From the NCBI GenBank assembly GCA_031549085.1, contig JAVBQL010000002.1, forward strand, positions 1 through 64,000: a DNA stretch of 64,000 nt, written 5' to 3'. This document shows, one piece after another, positions 1 to 7,679 of the stretch (within the stretch, counting starts at the first letter, position 1; each line of letters starts with the position of its first letter). Origin of the DNA: JAVBQL01 sp031549085. GTDB taxonomy: Bacteria > Spirochaetota > GWE2-31-10 > MWDO01. A model generated the notes under the pieces. It had not been told where the DNA came from. It saw nothing but the letters and a program-made list of their open reading frames with translations, and did not search any database. The position numbers and the translations under genes are program-made.

Positions 1-41
1 AATAACACCCCACAAACCAACACAATAAACCCAGTCAAAGA

Positions 42-73
42 ACAAAAAACTTATCGACACAAATCATCGATAA
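42..73 (-). terminator. Possible terminator hairpin
   Basis: Seen: CTTATCG and CGATAAG form a 7-bp stem with an 11-nt loop. On the minus strand the stem is followed by a run of six T. No minus-strand gene reading into it is visible, so its role is uncertain. Confidence 0.3.
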
Positions 74-297
74 GCTGGATAAAATATATAACAAATATAA
101 AAAAATGTCAACAAAATTATATAAAGAAAATTGTAGAGAAATACATAACTAAAATATTATGATACATTAAGGAAGAAAACTTTAAAAAAGTAAAATAAAA
201 AAAAGAAAATAGTGAAAAATAATAACAACAATGAATTCATACCAAATAAAAGATATCCTATGAAGAAGTAACTAATAATAAAAACGAATAAAAAAAG

Positions 298-325
298 TTG
301 CTTTTTATAGATTTTACTCTATAAT
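298..325 (+). promoter_or_regulatory. Sigma-70-like promoter, near-leaderless
   Basis: Seen: TTGCTT (298-303), 16-nt spacer, TATAAT (320-325). The -10 box ends 8 nt before the ATG at 334 and there is no Shine-Dalgarno, so the transcript would start at or just before the start codon. Confidence 0.55.
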
Positions 326-333
326 ATAAAAAT

Positions 334-996
334 ATGAATACAAAAAATAAGATTATAAAAATAGTTAAATCTATACTAACAGTAATTATATTTTTACCAC
401 CCCTATTGGTAGCTATATTTAATTTCTTATCATACGCAAATCCTATCCCTGTAGTTATAATTGCCATAATAGCTATTTTGTACTACTTAATAATGATAAA
501 AAATGACTTTTTTAAGGATAGCAAAAGATCTACAAAGATAATATTTTGCATTTTATTACTGGTTATTAGTTCTCTATCAATATATCTTCCATACATGATG
601 CTTATAGAAGTTATGGGTGATGGAAAAATTATGGAGGACTTATGGAAATATCTTACTGGAGATTTGAAGAATTTAATTCAAATTGCATTTGTTTTAGATA
701 TATTTGTACTACCCTACTTTTTAACTTTTATGTTTTGTTTTGGAGTAAATTTAATTATAAATAGTTTCAACAGCAAAAACAGGGCAATCAAATGGTACAA
801 CTACTTAATAATAACTGTTGCATCTTTCATCATTTCAATAGTACTTTTATACTCTTTCTATATGCCTGTTAGCCATTTTACTGCTTTTCCAGTTACAGAT
901 GAGGAGACAATAAGAGATCTCAATGAGCGGCTGGATAGTTATCACAAATATCTAGAGAGTCTAGATAGCTCGAACGATATCTTAAAAAGTGAATAA
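334..996 (+). CDS. Hypothetical multi-pass membrane protein
   Basis: A 220-residue protein that I do not recognise. It has about five hydrophobic membrane segments (roughly residues 10-33, 37-55, 67-92, 112-143 and 155-177) and a charged C-terminal tail rich in Asp, Glu, Ser and Arg, presumably outside the membrane. No catalytic motif is visible. The ATG lies directly after a -10 box with no ribosome binding site, so it is probably translated from a leaderless mRNA. It stands alone upstream of gap, which has its own promoter, so the two are probably not co-transcribed. That it is a real protein rests on its length, codon use and membrane pattern. Confidence 0.75.
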   Translation: MNTKNKIIKIVKSILTVIIFLPPLLVAIFNFLSYANPIPVVIIAIIAILYYLIMIKNDFFKDSKRSTKIIFCILLLVISSLSIYLPYMMLIEVMGDGKIMEDLWKYLTGDLKNLIQIAFVLDIFVLPYFLTFMFCFGVNLIINSFNSKNRAIKWYNYLIITVASFIISIVLLYSFYMPVSHFTAFPVTDEETIRDLNERLDSYHKYLESLDSSNDILKSE

Positions 997-1012
997 ACCT
1001 AAATTAGTTATT

Positions 1013-1058
1013 AGAATTTTAAAGAACAACACAACTCAAACAATTCTTAAATTTTTTA
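1013..1058 (+). terminator. Weak possible terminator
   Basis: Seen: AGAATT (1013-1018) can pair with AATTCT (1042-1047), followed by AAATTTTTT. The stem is only 6 bp and the loop is long, so this is a tentative end for the upstream membrane-protein transcript. Confidence 0.25.
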
Positions 1059-1059
1059 A

Positions 1060-1088
1060 TTGACATTTCATAATCAATTGGTTACACT
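1060..1088 (+). promoter_or_regulatory. gap promoter, sigma-70-like
   Basis: Seen: consensus -35 TTGACA (1060-1065), 17-nt spacer, -10 TACACT (1083-1088). The leader would be about 35 nt and carries GGAGG before the gap start codon. Confidence 0.6.
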
Positions 1089-1130
1089 TTCTACAAAATA
1101 AATTGCTTACAATAATGATGGAGGATAAAA

Positions 1131-2198
1131 ATGGCTACAAAAGTTGCAATTAATGGTTTTGGTAGAATTGGAAGATTGGTTTTCAACGCTATGGTTGAGC
1201 AAGATCTTCTTGGTAAAAAGTTTGATGTTGTTGCTGTTGTTGATATGAGTACAGATGCAAAGTATTTTGCTTATCAACTAAAATATGATTCTATTCATGG
1301 CGGTTTTAAAGGTGATATCAAGACAGAGAAGAGCTCTCCTTCTACTGAAGCAGATGATGTTCTTGTTATCAATGGAAACAAAATTAAGTGTGTAAAGGCT
1401 GTAAAAGAGCTAAAAGATCTACCTTGGAAAGATATGGGAGTTGAGATCGTTATCGAATCTACTGGTCTCTTCACTGAAGATGTGAAAGCACAAGGACATA
1501 TTGACGCTGGTGCAAAGAAAGTTATTATCTCAGCACCTGGTAAAGGTGATGGCGTAAAAACTATCGTTATGGGCGTTAATGAAGGTGAATATGATGCTGC
1601 TAAACACAACATCGTATCAAACGCAAGCTGTACAACAAACTGCTTGGCTCCTGTAGTTCATGTTATCTTAAAAGAGGGAATCGGAATTGAGACAGGCCTT
1701 ATGACTACAATTCACTCTTACACTGCTACTCAAAAGACAGTTGATGGCGTTTCTGCTAAAGACTGGAGAGGTGGACGTGCTGCAGCAATCAATATTATCC
1801 CTTCAACAACAGGGGCAGCTAAGGCTGTTGGTGAAGTTCTTCCTGCAACAAAAGGTAAATTGACTGGTATGTCATTCAGAGTTCCAACTCCAGATGTATC
1901 TGTTGTAGATTTAACTTTCAGAGCAAACAGAGACACATCTATCGAAGAGATTGACTCTCTTATGAAAAAAGCAAGTGAAACATATTTGAAAAATATATTA
2001 GGTTATGCAAATGAGGAAGTTGTTTCAACTGACTTTATACATGACCAAAGATCTTCTATATATGATTCTTTGGCTACACTTCAAAATAACCTAAAAGGTG
2101 AGAAGAGATTCTTCAAAGTTGTATCTTGGTATGACAATGAGTGGGGCTATTCAAACAGAGTTGTTGACCTACTAAAATATATGGCTGACAAGAAATAG
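1131..2198 (+). CDS. gap: Glyceraldehyde-3-phosphate dehydrogenase
   Basis: The glycolytic enzyme that oxidises glyceraldehyde 3-phosphate to 1,3-bisphosphoglycerate with NAD+ and phosphate in the cytoplasm. The N-terminal Rossmann fold has INGFGRIGR from about residue 8. The catalytic cysteine is C167 in SNASCTTNCLAP. The family C-terminal signature WYDNEWGYSNRV is present. At 355 residues it is somewhat longer than the usual ~335, through short extra loops in the NAD domain. The ATG at 1131 follows a strong GGAGG. It is monocistronic: it has its own promoter and a rho-independent terminator directly downstream. Its codon use (more C- and G-ending codons, few rare codons) looks like that of a highly expressed gene, as expected for gap. 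Confidence 0.98.
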   Translation: MATKVAINGFGRIGRLVFNAMVEQDLLGKKFDVVAVVDMSTDAKYFAYQLKYDSIHGGFKGDIKTEKSSPSTEADDVLVINGNKIKCVKAVKELKDLPWKDMGVEIVIESTGLFTEDVKAQGHIDAGAKKVIISAPGKGDGVKTIVMGVNEGEYDAAKHNIVSNASCTTNCLAPVVHVILKEGIGIETGLMTTIHSYTATQKTVDGVSAKDWRGGRAAAINIIPSTTGAAKAVGEVLPATKGKLTGMSFRVPTPDVSVVDLTFRANRDTSIEEIDSLMKKASETYLKNILGYANEEVVSTDFIHDQRSSIYDSLATLQNNLKGEKRFFKVVSWYDNEWGYSNRVVDLLKYMADKK

Positions 2199-2223
2199 TA
2201 TATAATTAAATTTAGATACTAAC

Positions 2224-2255
2224 AAAGCTAGTGGATTTTACCACTAGCTTTTTTT
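2224..2255 (+). terminator. Rho-independent terminator of gap
   Basis: Seen: AAAGCTAGTGG (2224-2234), 6-nt loop, CCACTAGCTTT (2241-2251), then a T run. It is a perfect stem 26 nt after the gap stop codon. Confidence 0.9.
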
Positions 2256-2391
2256 AAGTAAAAATATATAGATAATTTTTATTATTTGATTTTTGAGAGA
2301 AAATGAATTAATACTTTTTAAAACAGGAAAGCTGTTATAACAATTCTAATAATAAATTTTATGTATAAAAAAAATAATGAGGTGAATTATA

Positions 2392-3129
2392 TTGAAGAGT
2401 GAGCCTGAAAAACTCAAAAAGAGAGGTTTTTTAGATAGCAATGAAGAGATCGAAAATTTTAAATCTCTCTCTACAGAGCAACTATTGTATCTATTAAATT
2501 CAAAAAAAGCTATTGATAGAACAATCGCAGCAAGGGTATTTTCAACAAAAGATCTTGGTGTCGAAATTCTAATCAGTAGAGTAATTCCAAGATTATTAAA
2601 TAGGCTCTCTATCGAGAGGGCTATCTATACAAAGATAGAAATTTGTAATACACTAAAATCATTTGGAAATATTTCAGTTAAATTTATGATCCCCTACTTA
2701 GGTAAGATTGGAGATAACCAGTACAAAGAGCTTCCAAATGAAAAATTTAATAAAAAAAATTACCCCTTGCCAAGAGATATCATTGCACGTACTATTGCCC
2801 ATATGAATATTGGGGCACTCTACTATATAAGGGACATTGTAACTGGCGATGACATAGTTAAAATTAGAGAGGCTATTGATGCTATTGGTTTTCTATGTTT
2901 TTATAACAGAGGTAAATTTAATAAAATCAATATAATAAAGAGACTTGTATATTGTCTTAATATTCATCATGACGATGATATAATAAGATGGAAAATTGTT
3001 AGAGCTTTTGAAAGTTTTGATGATGGCAGAGTCATCCATATTTTGAGGAATGTTGTTGAAAATGAGAAAGAGACAGCAATTATTGATGAGGCAAAGCGCT
3101 CATTAAAAATTATAGAGAGTAGAAGATGA
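2392..3129 (+). CDS. HEAT-repeat-like protein
   Basis: A 245-residue soluble protein built of short amphipathic helices resembling HEAT or PBS-lyase-type repeats, for example the segments around residues 25-60, 125-150 and 190-240. It has no signal peptide and no visible catalytic motif, so it is probably a protein-protein scaffold. The start is TTG at 2392, chosen because GAGGTGA lies 9 nt upstream. Its stop overlaps the radA start in ATGA, which indicates translational coupling and an operon with radA and the two surface proteins after it. A specific function cannot be read from the sequence. Confidence 0.75.
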   Translation: MKSEPEKLKKRGFLDSNEEIENFKSLSTEQLLYLLNSKKAIDRTIAARVFSTKDLGVEILISRVIPRLLNRLSIERAIYTKIEICNTLKSFGNISVKFMIPYLGKIGDNQYKELPNEKFNKKNYPLPRDIIARTIAHMNIGALYYIRDIVTGDDIVKIREAIDAIGFLCFYNRGKFNKINIIKRLVYCLNIHHDDDIIRWKIVRAFESFDDGRVIHILRNVVENEKETAIIDEAKRSLKIIESRR

Positions 3130-4505
3130 AGACCAAGAGGCAATTTATCTGTACTGAGTGTGGTTATATCTCCCCTTCATGGATAGGAAAGTGTCCAGAG
3201 TGCCTTAAGTGGAACACTTTGCAGGAGGAGATCATAATAAAAGAGAAGCCAGCCTCTCATCTTGATTCCAATGATAAAAAAAATAGGGAAATTCAAAAAA
3301 TTCATGATATAGATGTTATAGATTCTGAATCAATCTATACAAAAAATGGTGATTTAAATCAGTTTTTTGGAAATGGACTTACAAAAGGCTCTATTGTTCT
3401 TTTGGCTGGAGAACCCGGCATAGGCAAATCAACATTTCTTCTCTTTTTAGCCAACAACATAAAAGAAGAGAACTCAATTCTCTACTTTTCAGGAGAGGAG
3501 TCACTCCATCAATTAAAAAAGAGAACTGACAGAGTGGAGCTAAAACATCCCAACTTTTCTATATCAAACGAAACTGAAGTTGAGACAATAATAGAGAAGA
3601 GCAGAAAGCATAAGCCATCTTTTATATTTATTGATTCCATACAGACTCTTCACTCAAAAGATGTTGATTCTATTACTGGCACAGTATCACAAATAAAGAT
3701 ATGTGTAGAGAAGCTCACAAATTTTGGCAAGCAGAACAACATTACAATATTTATTGTTGGACAGATAACAAAGTCTGGTGACATTGCAGGACCAAAGATT
3801 ATTGAACATATGGTTGATGTTGTTGTCTACTTCGATTCAAACAGCCAAAACAACTACCGTTTTATTCGTTCTACAAAAAACAGATTTGGCGGTGTTGATG
3901 AGATAATGCTCTTTGAGATGGATAAATCTGGCTTGAAACTGATCGATAATCCATCACTCTATTTTATAGATAGAGATCTTGAAAGTGTATCTATTGGAAA
4001 GTGTAAATCTGTAATCATTGAGGGGGAGAGACCTCTTATTATTGAGATAGAGGCACTTGTTGTCCCCTCATTTTTGGGTTCTCCAAGGAGATTTGCCGAG
4101 GGGATAGATTTAAATAGGGTAAATAAGGTTGCTGCAATTTTGATGAAGCATGTTGGTGAAAATTTAAACAACTATGATATATATATAAATATAAGTGGTG
4201 GGATAAAGACAAAAGATCTTGGTGTCGATTTGGCGATCGCCTCTGCCATCTACTCCTCAAAAAATCAGATGACAATAAAAAATGATACAGCTTTTATAGG
4301 TGAACTCTCTCTAACAGGTAAGGTCAGAAATGTCATAAAACTTGAAAAGAGAATTAAAGAGGCTCTTAAATTTGGGATAAATAATTTGTTTATTCCTTAT
4401 AATAGTGATATATTAAAAAAAGAGGATAATAAAGGGAATAACTTTATACAAATAGATAGCATTATAGATGGTATCAAGAGGTTCTATCTTGAAAAAAACC
4501 ACTAA
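3126..4505 (+). CDS. radA: DNA repair protein RadA
   Basis: A RecA-like ATPase that drives branch migration of recombination intermediates in homologous repair. The domains are in the usual order: an N-terminal zinc finger (C9, C12, C23, C26), a RecA core with Walker A GEPGIGKST at about residues 95-103, the RadA-specific KNRFG motif near residue 250 (here KNRFGGVDEI), and a C-terminal Lon-protease-like domain from about residue 290. The length of 459 residues is normal for the family. The ATG overlaps the upstream HEAT gene by 4 bp and has a GAGAG ribosome binding site. The downstream surface-protein gene begins inside its 3' end. RadA is usually not linked to outer-membrane proteins, so the operon partners say little about its role. 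Confidence 0.96.
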   Translation: MKTKRQFICTECGYISPSWIGKCPECLKWNTLQEEIIIKEKPASHLDSNDKKNREIQKIHDIDVIDSESIYTKNGDLNQFFGNGLTKGSIVLLAGEPGIGKSTFLLFLANNIKEENSILYFSGEESLHQLKKRTDRVELKHPNFSISNETEVETIIEKSRKHKPSFIFIDSIQTLHSKDVDSITGTVSQIKICVEKLTNFGKQNNITIFIVGQITKSGDIAGPKIIEHMVDVVVYFDSNSQNNYRFIRSTKNRFGGVDEIMLFEMDKSGLKLIDNPSLYFIDRDLESVSIGKCKSVIIEGERPLIIEIEALVVPSFLGSPRRFAEGIDLNRVNKVAAILMKHVGENLNNYDIYINISGGIKTKDLGVDLAIASAIYSSKNQMTIKNDTAFIGELSLTGKVRNVIKLEKRIKEALKFGINNLFIPYNSDILKKEDNKGNNFIQIDSIIDGIKRFYLEKNH

Positions 4506-5514
4506 TTTAAAAATTATATATGCTGTTCTCTTTTTGGCTCTCTCACTGCAAACTATATTTTGCAAGAGTACCCAAGATAAGACAGCAGATGAGAAAATAA
4601 CAATATCAATCGCCCCACCATATATGAAAAACAGCTCTGTTAACACTATTTTTTTTAACAGACAGTTTGTTTTTGAGTTTTTATCACTATATGAGTCAGA
4701 TAATCAAACAGAGATATTGCCATACAAAAATTATACTTCAGAGAGAGACTATAAGCTGCAATGTATAGAGGATGCAAAAAATAGTGATTCTGACTACCTA
4801 GTCTACTCTTCTGTATATGGACATGACAACAATGTCTATTTAAAAACAAACATTATAAATATATGGACAAATGAGGTGCTTCTATACAAATTCTATAACA
4901 CAAAAATAGAGTATGCAGCTGATGAGGTGTTGACAGAGTCTATCTCTGAAATAATAAGAGATATTAATAACCTACACCTTACAAAAACAGTAAGAAAAGT
5001 TACTAAAAAAGTAAAAGAAAAAGATCCCTATGCGGATTCGAAGCAGGCTCCAAACTATAAGCATGAGCTATTTGTGCAGAGTGGATTTTTTAAGAACCAT
5101 CCAATAGTTATGTCATTTTTCAATTTATATAGCGGATACAACTTTACTCCTTTTGATATTTTTAATATAGAGGCCGCTCTCTTTTTTGGAACTGGATATT
5201 ATGAGAAAGAATTCAATTTTGACTACAACCTCTTTAGTGACTTTTTTGTTGGAACATCAGCAGCTTTTAGATTTTTTATAAAGGGACCCATTGAGCCAAA
5301 TGTTGGGCTTCGAGTAGAGTTTAGTTATGTTATTGTAAAAAACGTACTGCTGGTTTCTCTACCCATAGATGCTGGAATTAAGATATATATAGATAATGAA
5401 AATTTAATAAAGATAAATACATCTTTTCAGTTCAACTATTTTGATATCTTTTTAGGGAGATGGGTTAATAGCTGGACTCTTGGAGTAATGGTAGGTTATG
5501 CGAGAAAATTGTAA
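4489..5514 (+). CDS. Putative surface protein, paralogue 1
   Basis: Unrecognised exported protein. I place the start at TTG 4489, inside the radA 3' end, because AAGAGG ends 7 nt upstream and the resulting N-terminus (MKKTTNLKIIY..., hydrophobic to about residue 20) is a normal signal peptide. The in-frame ATG at 4468 lacks such a site. A cysteine at the cleavage region (TIFCKS) could make it a lipoprotein, but F before C is an unusual lipobox. After an N-terminal domain of about 130 residues comes a basic linker (KKVKEKDPYADSK), then alternating aromatic beta-strand-like segments ending near the C-terminus, suggesting a small membrane barrel. It overlaps the next gene, whose product has the same layout. 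Confidence 0.65.
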   Translation: MKKTTNLKIIYAVLFLALSLQTIFCKSTQDKTADEKITISIAPPYMKNSSVNTIFFNRQFVFEFLSLYESDNQTEILPYKNYTSERDYKLQCIEDAKNSDSDYLVYSSVYGHDNNVYLKTNIINIWTNEVLLYKFYNTKIEYAADEVLTESISEIIRDINNLHLTKTVRKVTKKVKEKDPYADSKQAPNYKHELFVQSGFFKNHPIVMSFFNLYSGYNFTPFDIFNIEAALFFGTGYYEKEFNFDYNLFSDFFVGTSAAFRFFIKGPIEPNVGLRVEFSYVIVKNVLLVSLPIDAGIKIYIDNENLIKINTSFQFNYFDIFLGRWVNSWTLGVMVGYARKL

Positions 5515-6586
5515 GATAATATTTTTAGTTATAACTATTCTTTTTTCTCTTACAAAAATGTTCTCTGTTGATGAGAACAAAAAAGCAAATGAGCAAAAAA
5601 TTATTATTCTTGTGAATGTAGATGAGTCTCTTCCGCAAGAGGTGAAAATTCTGGCCAACTATCTAATAGATTCAAACGAAGCACTATTTTTAAACAACAA
5701 AAATATAAAACTTATAGAGGTTACAGAGATCTTTGAAAATAATAGCATACTAAACTATTTTGCTCTTGGCATTAATGCCTTGGTAGTAATCAATGCAAAA
5801 AAAATTGATGATAGTTGTAGAATAGATTTCTCCTGCTACTCATCTCCAAGTTCAGTTATCTATGATAACAACCTCTCTTTTATAATAAAAGATAAAATTA
5901 CAAATGATGAAATTACACAACTCTTGAGTATAACAAAAGATAAATTTGTTGGTATTGATGAAAAGCTTTTTGAGAAGAGACAAAAGGCCGCTTTCATAAC
6001 ACCAAAAGCAAAAAAGATGGAGAGAGATTTCCCACTGTTTAATATATCAGCATCAGCAATATCACTTAATATGTATATGGATGCAAGAACCTCTACAAAA
6101 ATATTTGCCTTCTCACCTATAGATATAAAACTTACATTCTACCCTATCAAACATCTTGAGGTTGGTACATTTATAACTTTTGATATTGATAATACTGTAT
6201 ACAAATATTATGACAAGAGAGATGGGACATACGGATATTTCAACTCATCTTTCAATTTTTTATATGGCTTTCATATAGGCGGGACATTTTTTTATGATAA
6301 GTATATATACAGCCTTGGCTTAAGATTCTATAACACTTTATACACATTAACAAATACAAAATATGAGAAGCCAAATTCTATAAATGGTTATTTTGTTCCA
6401 TCATTTGATTTTTATCAAAAGCTGGATATAAAGATATTCAAATTTATATACTATACACTCTTTATGAATATTAAGCTTCTTCCTCTATTTGAATTAGATG
6501 AAAATAACTACTTCTACTCCACCCCGTTCAACTATGACTTTGTGATGATCTCAATATCGCTTGTTGGAATAACGATATCATTATAA
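5498..6586 (+). CDS. Putative surface protein, paralogue 2
   Basis: A 362-residue exported protein with an N-terminal signal peptide (residues 1-24, ending near KMFSVDE). An N-terminal domain of about 150 residues precedes alternating aromatic and polar beta-strand-like segments that end in a short hydrophobic C-terminus (SISLVGITISL), as in outer-membrane barrels. The gene starts 17 bp before the previous one ends, so the pair is coupled. Both proteins have the same architecture: signal peptide, a soluble N-terminal half with DEITQ- or DEVLTE-like helices, a basic linker and a C-terminal barrel-like half. I infer an ancient duplication. Function unknown; a paired surface complex is possible. 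Confidence 0.65.
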   Translation: MRENCKIIFLVITILFSLTKMFSVDENKKANEQKIIILVNVDESLPQEVKILANYLIDSNEALFLNNKNIKLIEVTEIFENNSILNYFALGINALVVINAKKIDDSCRIDFSCYSSPSSVIYDNNLSFIIKDKITNDEITQLLSITKDKFVGIDEKLFEKRQKAAFITPKAKKMERDFPLFNISASAISLNMYMDARTSTKIFAFSPIDIKLTFYPIKHLEVGTFITFDIDNTVYKYYDKRDGTYGYFNSSFNFLYGFHIGGTFFYDKYIYSLGLRFYNTLYTLTNTKYEKPNSINGYFVPSFDFYQKLDIKIFKFIYYTLFMNIKLLPLFELDENNYFYSTPFNYDFVMISISLVGITISL

Positions 6587-6619
6587 TACTATTTTAGCAA
6601 TATTGTTGTCTCAAAAGAA

Positions 6620-7528
6620 TTATCTATATACTTTTTTGTACCACTTTTCAACTTCAGGTTCTGTGAGAAAACCATCACTTCCCCCCTTTTCACCTATTTT
6701 ATATGAGGCAAAAACAAGAGCATTTTTTATAGATTCATATGGATCTCTTGTCTTGTTATAATAGTGAAGAAAAGAGGCAAAGAGAGAATCGCCAGCTCCA
6801 ACAGTGTTGATAACCGGTCTAGTTTTTACGGCTCCCATCCTCTCAACAAAGTTATCTTTTTTGACAGCAAAGAGAACACCCTCTGCTCCAAGACCAATAA
6901 CTACAATAGATGGAGAGTATCTAGTCCAGATCCATCTAATCCACTCTTCGGGATAACATGGAAGCCACTCACCACTCATAAAAAGTATATCAGCGCTCTT
7001 CATAAAATCCATATTAAATGGGTCTTCAATATTTGATATTGTATGAACATCAGTTGCTATTATCTTGTCCATCTTTTTTGCAATCTGCAAAAATGGTCTT
7101 GAAAAGTTTATGTTGCAGAGGCATGCAATATCAACATCTTTAAGAGCCTCTTTAAAGATCTCAAGAGGGTACCTTGTCTCTTGAAGGTTTTTTAAGTCGC
7201 AGTGGATCTGCCTTTTGCCCTCGTGATCATATATTATAACAGAACTTGAAGTCTCATTTATAATTCTCTTTACATACCTTTCGTTCATCTTGCTTCTTGA
7301 AATATTATTTATTACAACCTCGCCAAGAATATCAGTACCAACAATAGATAGAAAATTGACATTGTCACCAAGCACTGTTAATGCCTTTGAAACATTATAT
7401 CCAACACCTGATACTGTGGTATTTATCCCAAAAAAAGGAAAAGTAAGAGGATAGTAATCAATTGGAAAATCGTTAACTTTTAAAGTTGTCTCTATGGTAG
7501 TAAGACCTGAAACAAGAATATCACCCAT
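6620..7528 (-). CDS. PfkB-family carbohydrate kinase
   Basis: A ribokinase/PfkB-fold kinase that phosphorylates a sugar, nucleoside or similar alcohol with ATP. The N-terminal part carries the family's Gly-rich substrate region (FFGINTTVSGVGYNVSKAL, residues 32-50). The C-terminal signature NTVGAGDSLFASFLHYY contains the catalytic Asp and the anion hole. The length of 302 residues is typical. The start codon at 7528 follows GGAG. The gene is transcribed divergently from the large metalloprotease gene through a shared palindromic promoter region. The substrate cannot be assigned; no transport or pathway genes are adjacent. Confidence 0.88.
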   Translation of the reverse strand: MGDILVSGLTTIETTLKVNDFPIDYYPLTFPFFGINTTVSGVGYNVSKALTVLGDNVNFLSIVGTDILGEVVINNISRSKMNERYVKRIINETSSSVIIYDHEGKRQIHCDLKNLQETRYPLEIFKEALKDVDIACLCNINFSRPFLQIAKKMDKIIATDVHTISNIEDPFNMDFMKSADILFMSGEWLPCYPEEWIRWIWTRYSPSIVVIGLGAEGVLFAVKKDNFVERMGAVKTRPVINTVGAGDSLFASFLHYYNKTRDPYESIKNALVFASYKIGEKGGSDGFLTEPEVEKWYKKVYR

Positions 7529-7574
7529 ATAATCTCCAAAAAGAAATTCTATTACTAGACTATCTTAAAAAGAT

Positions 7575-7603
7575 ATATTACAAAACAAAATAGAAAAAGT
7601 CAA
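7575..7603 (-). promoter_or_regulatory. Promoter for the PfkB kinase gene
   Basis: Seen on the minus strand: TTGACT (7603-7598), 17-nt spacer, TAATAT (7580-7575). Its -35 box lies in the left arm of an inverted repeat (AAGTCAAA / TTTGACTT, with about 3 further pairs around one bulged A). The right arm carries the -35 box of the opposite promoter. Confidence 0.6.
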
Positions 7604-7623
7604 AATTTAATTTTTTCTAAAAT

Positions 7624-7652
7624 TTGACTTATTATGTTTTATTATGTAATAA
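7624..7652 (+). promoter_or_regulatory. Promoter for the metalloprotease gene
   Basis: Seen: TTGACT (7624-7629), 17-nt spacer, TAATAA (7647-7652). It is the mirror image of the minus-strand promoter, with both -35 boxes in the arms of one palindrome at about 7597-7631. Confidence 0.6.
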
Positions 7653-7679
7653 TGAAACATTCAAAAAAAGAACCTTAAA

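Larger units (their letters stand above)
1..333. other. Leading intergenic stretch, no gene seen
   Basis: I see no convincing coding sequence in these 333 bases. The reading frames are short and lack ribosome binding sites. The only structures are a small inverted repeat near 50-73 and a promoter at 298-325 that serves the first gene. A gene ending to the left of the window cannot be excluded. Confidence 0.6.

Noticed and set aside
4468..4488. ATG 4468 as the start of surface protein 1
   Set aside because: No ribosome binding site upstream and it adds a polar MVSRGSI extension before a normal signal peptide; TTG 4489 has AAGAGG at proper spacing.
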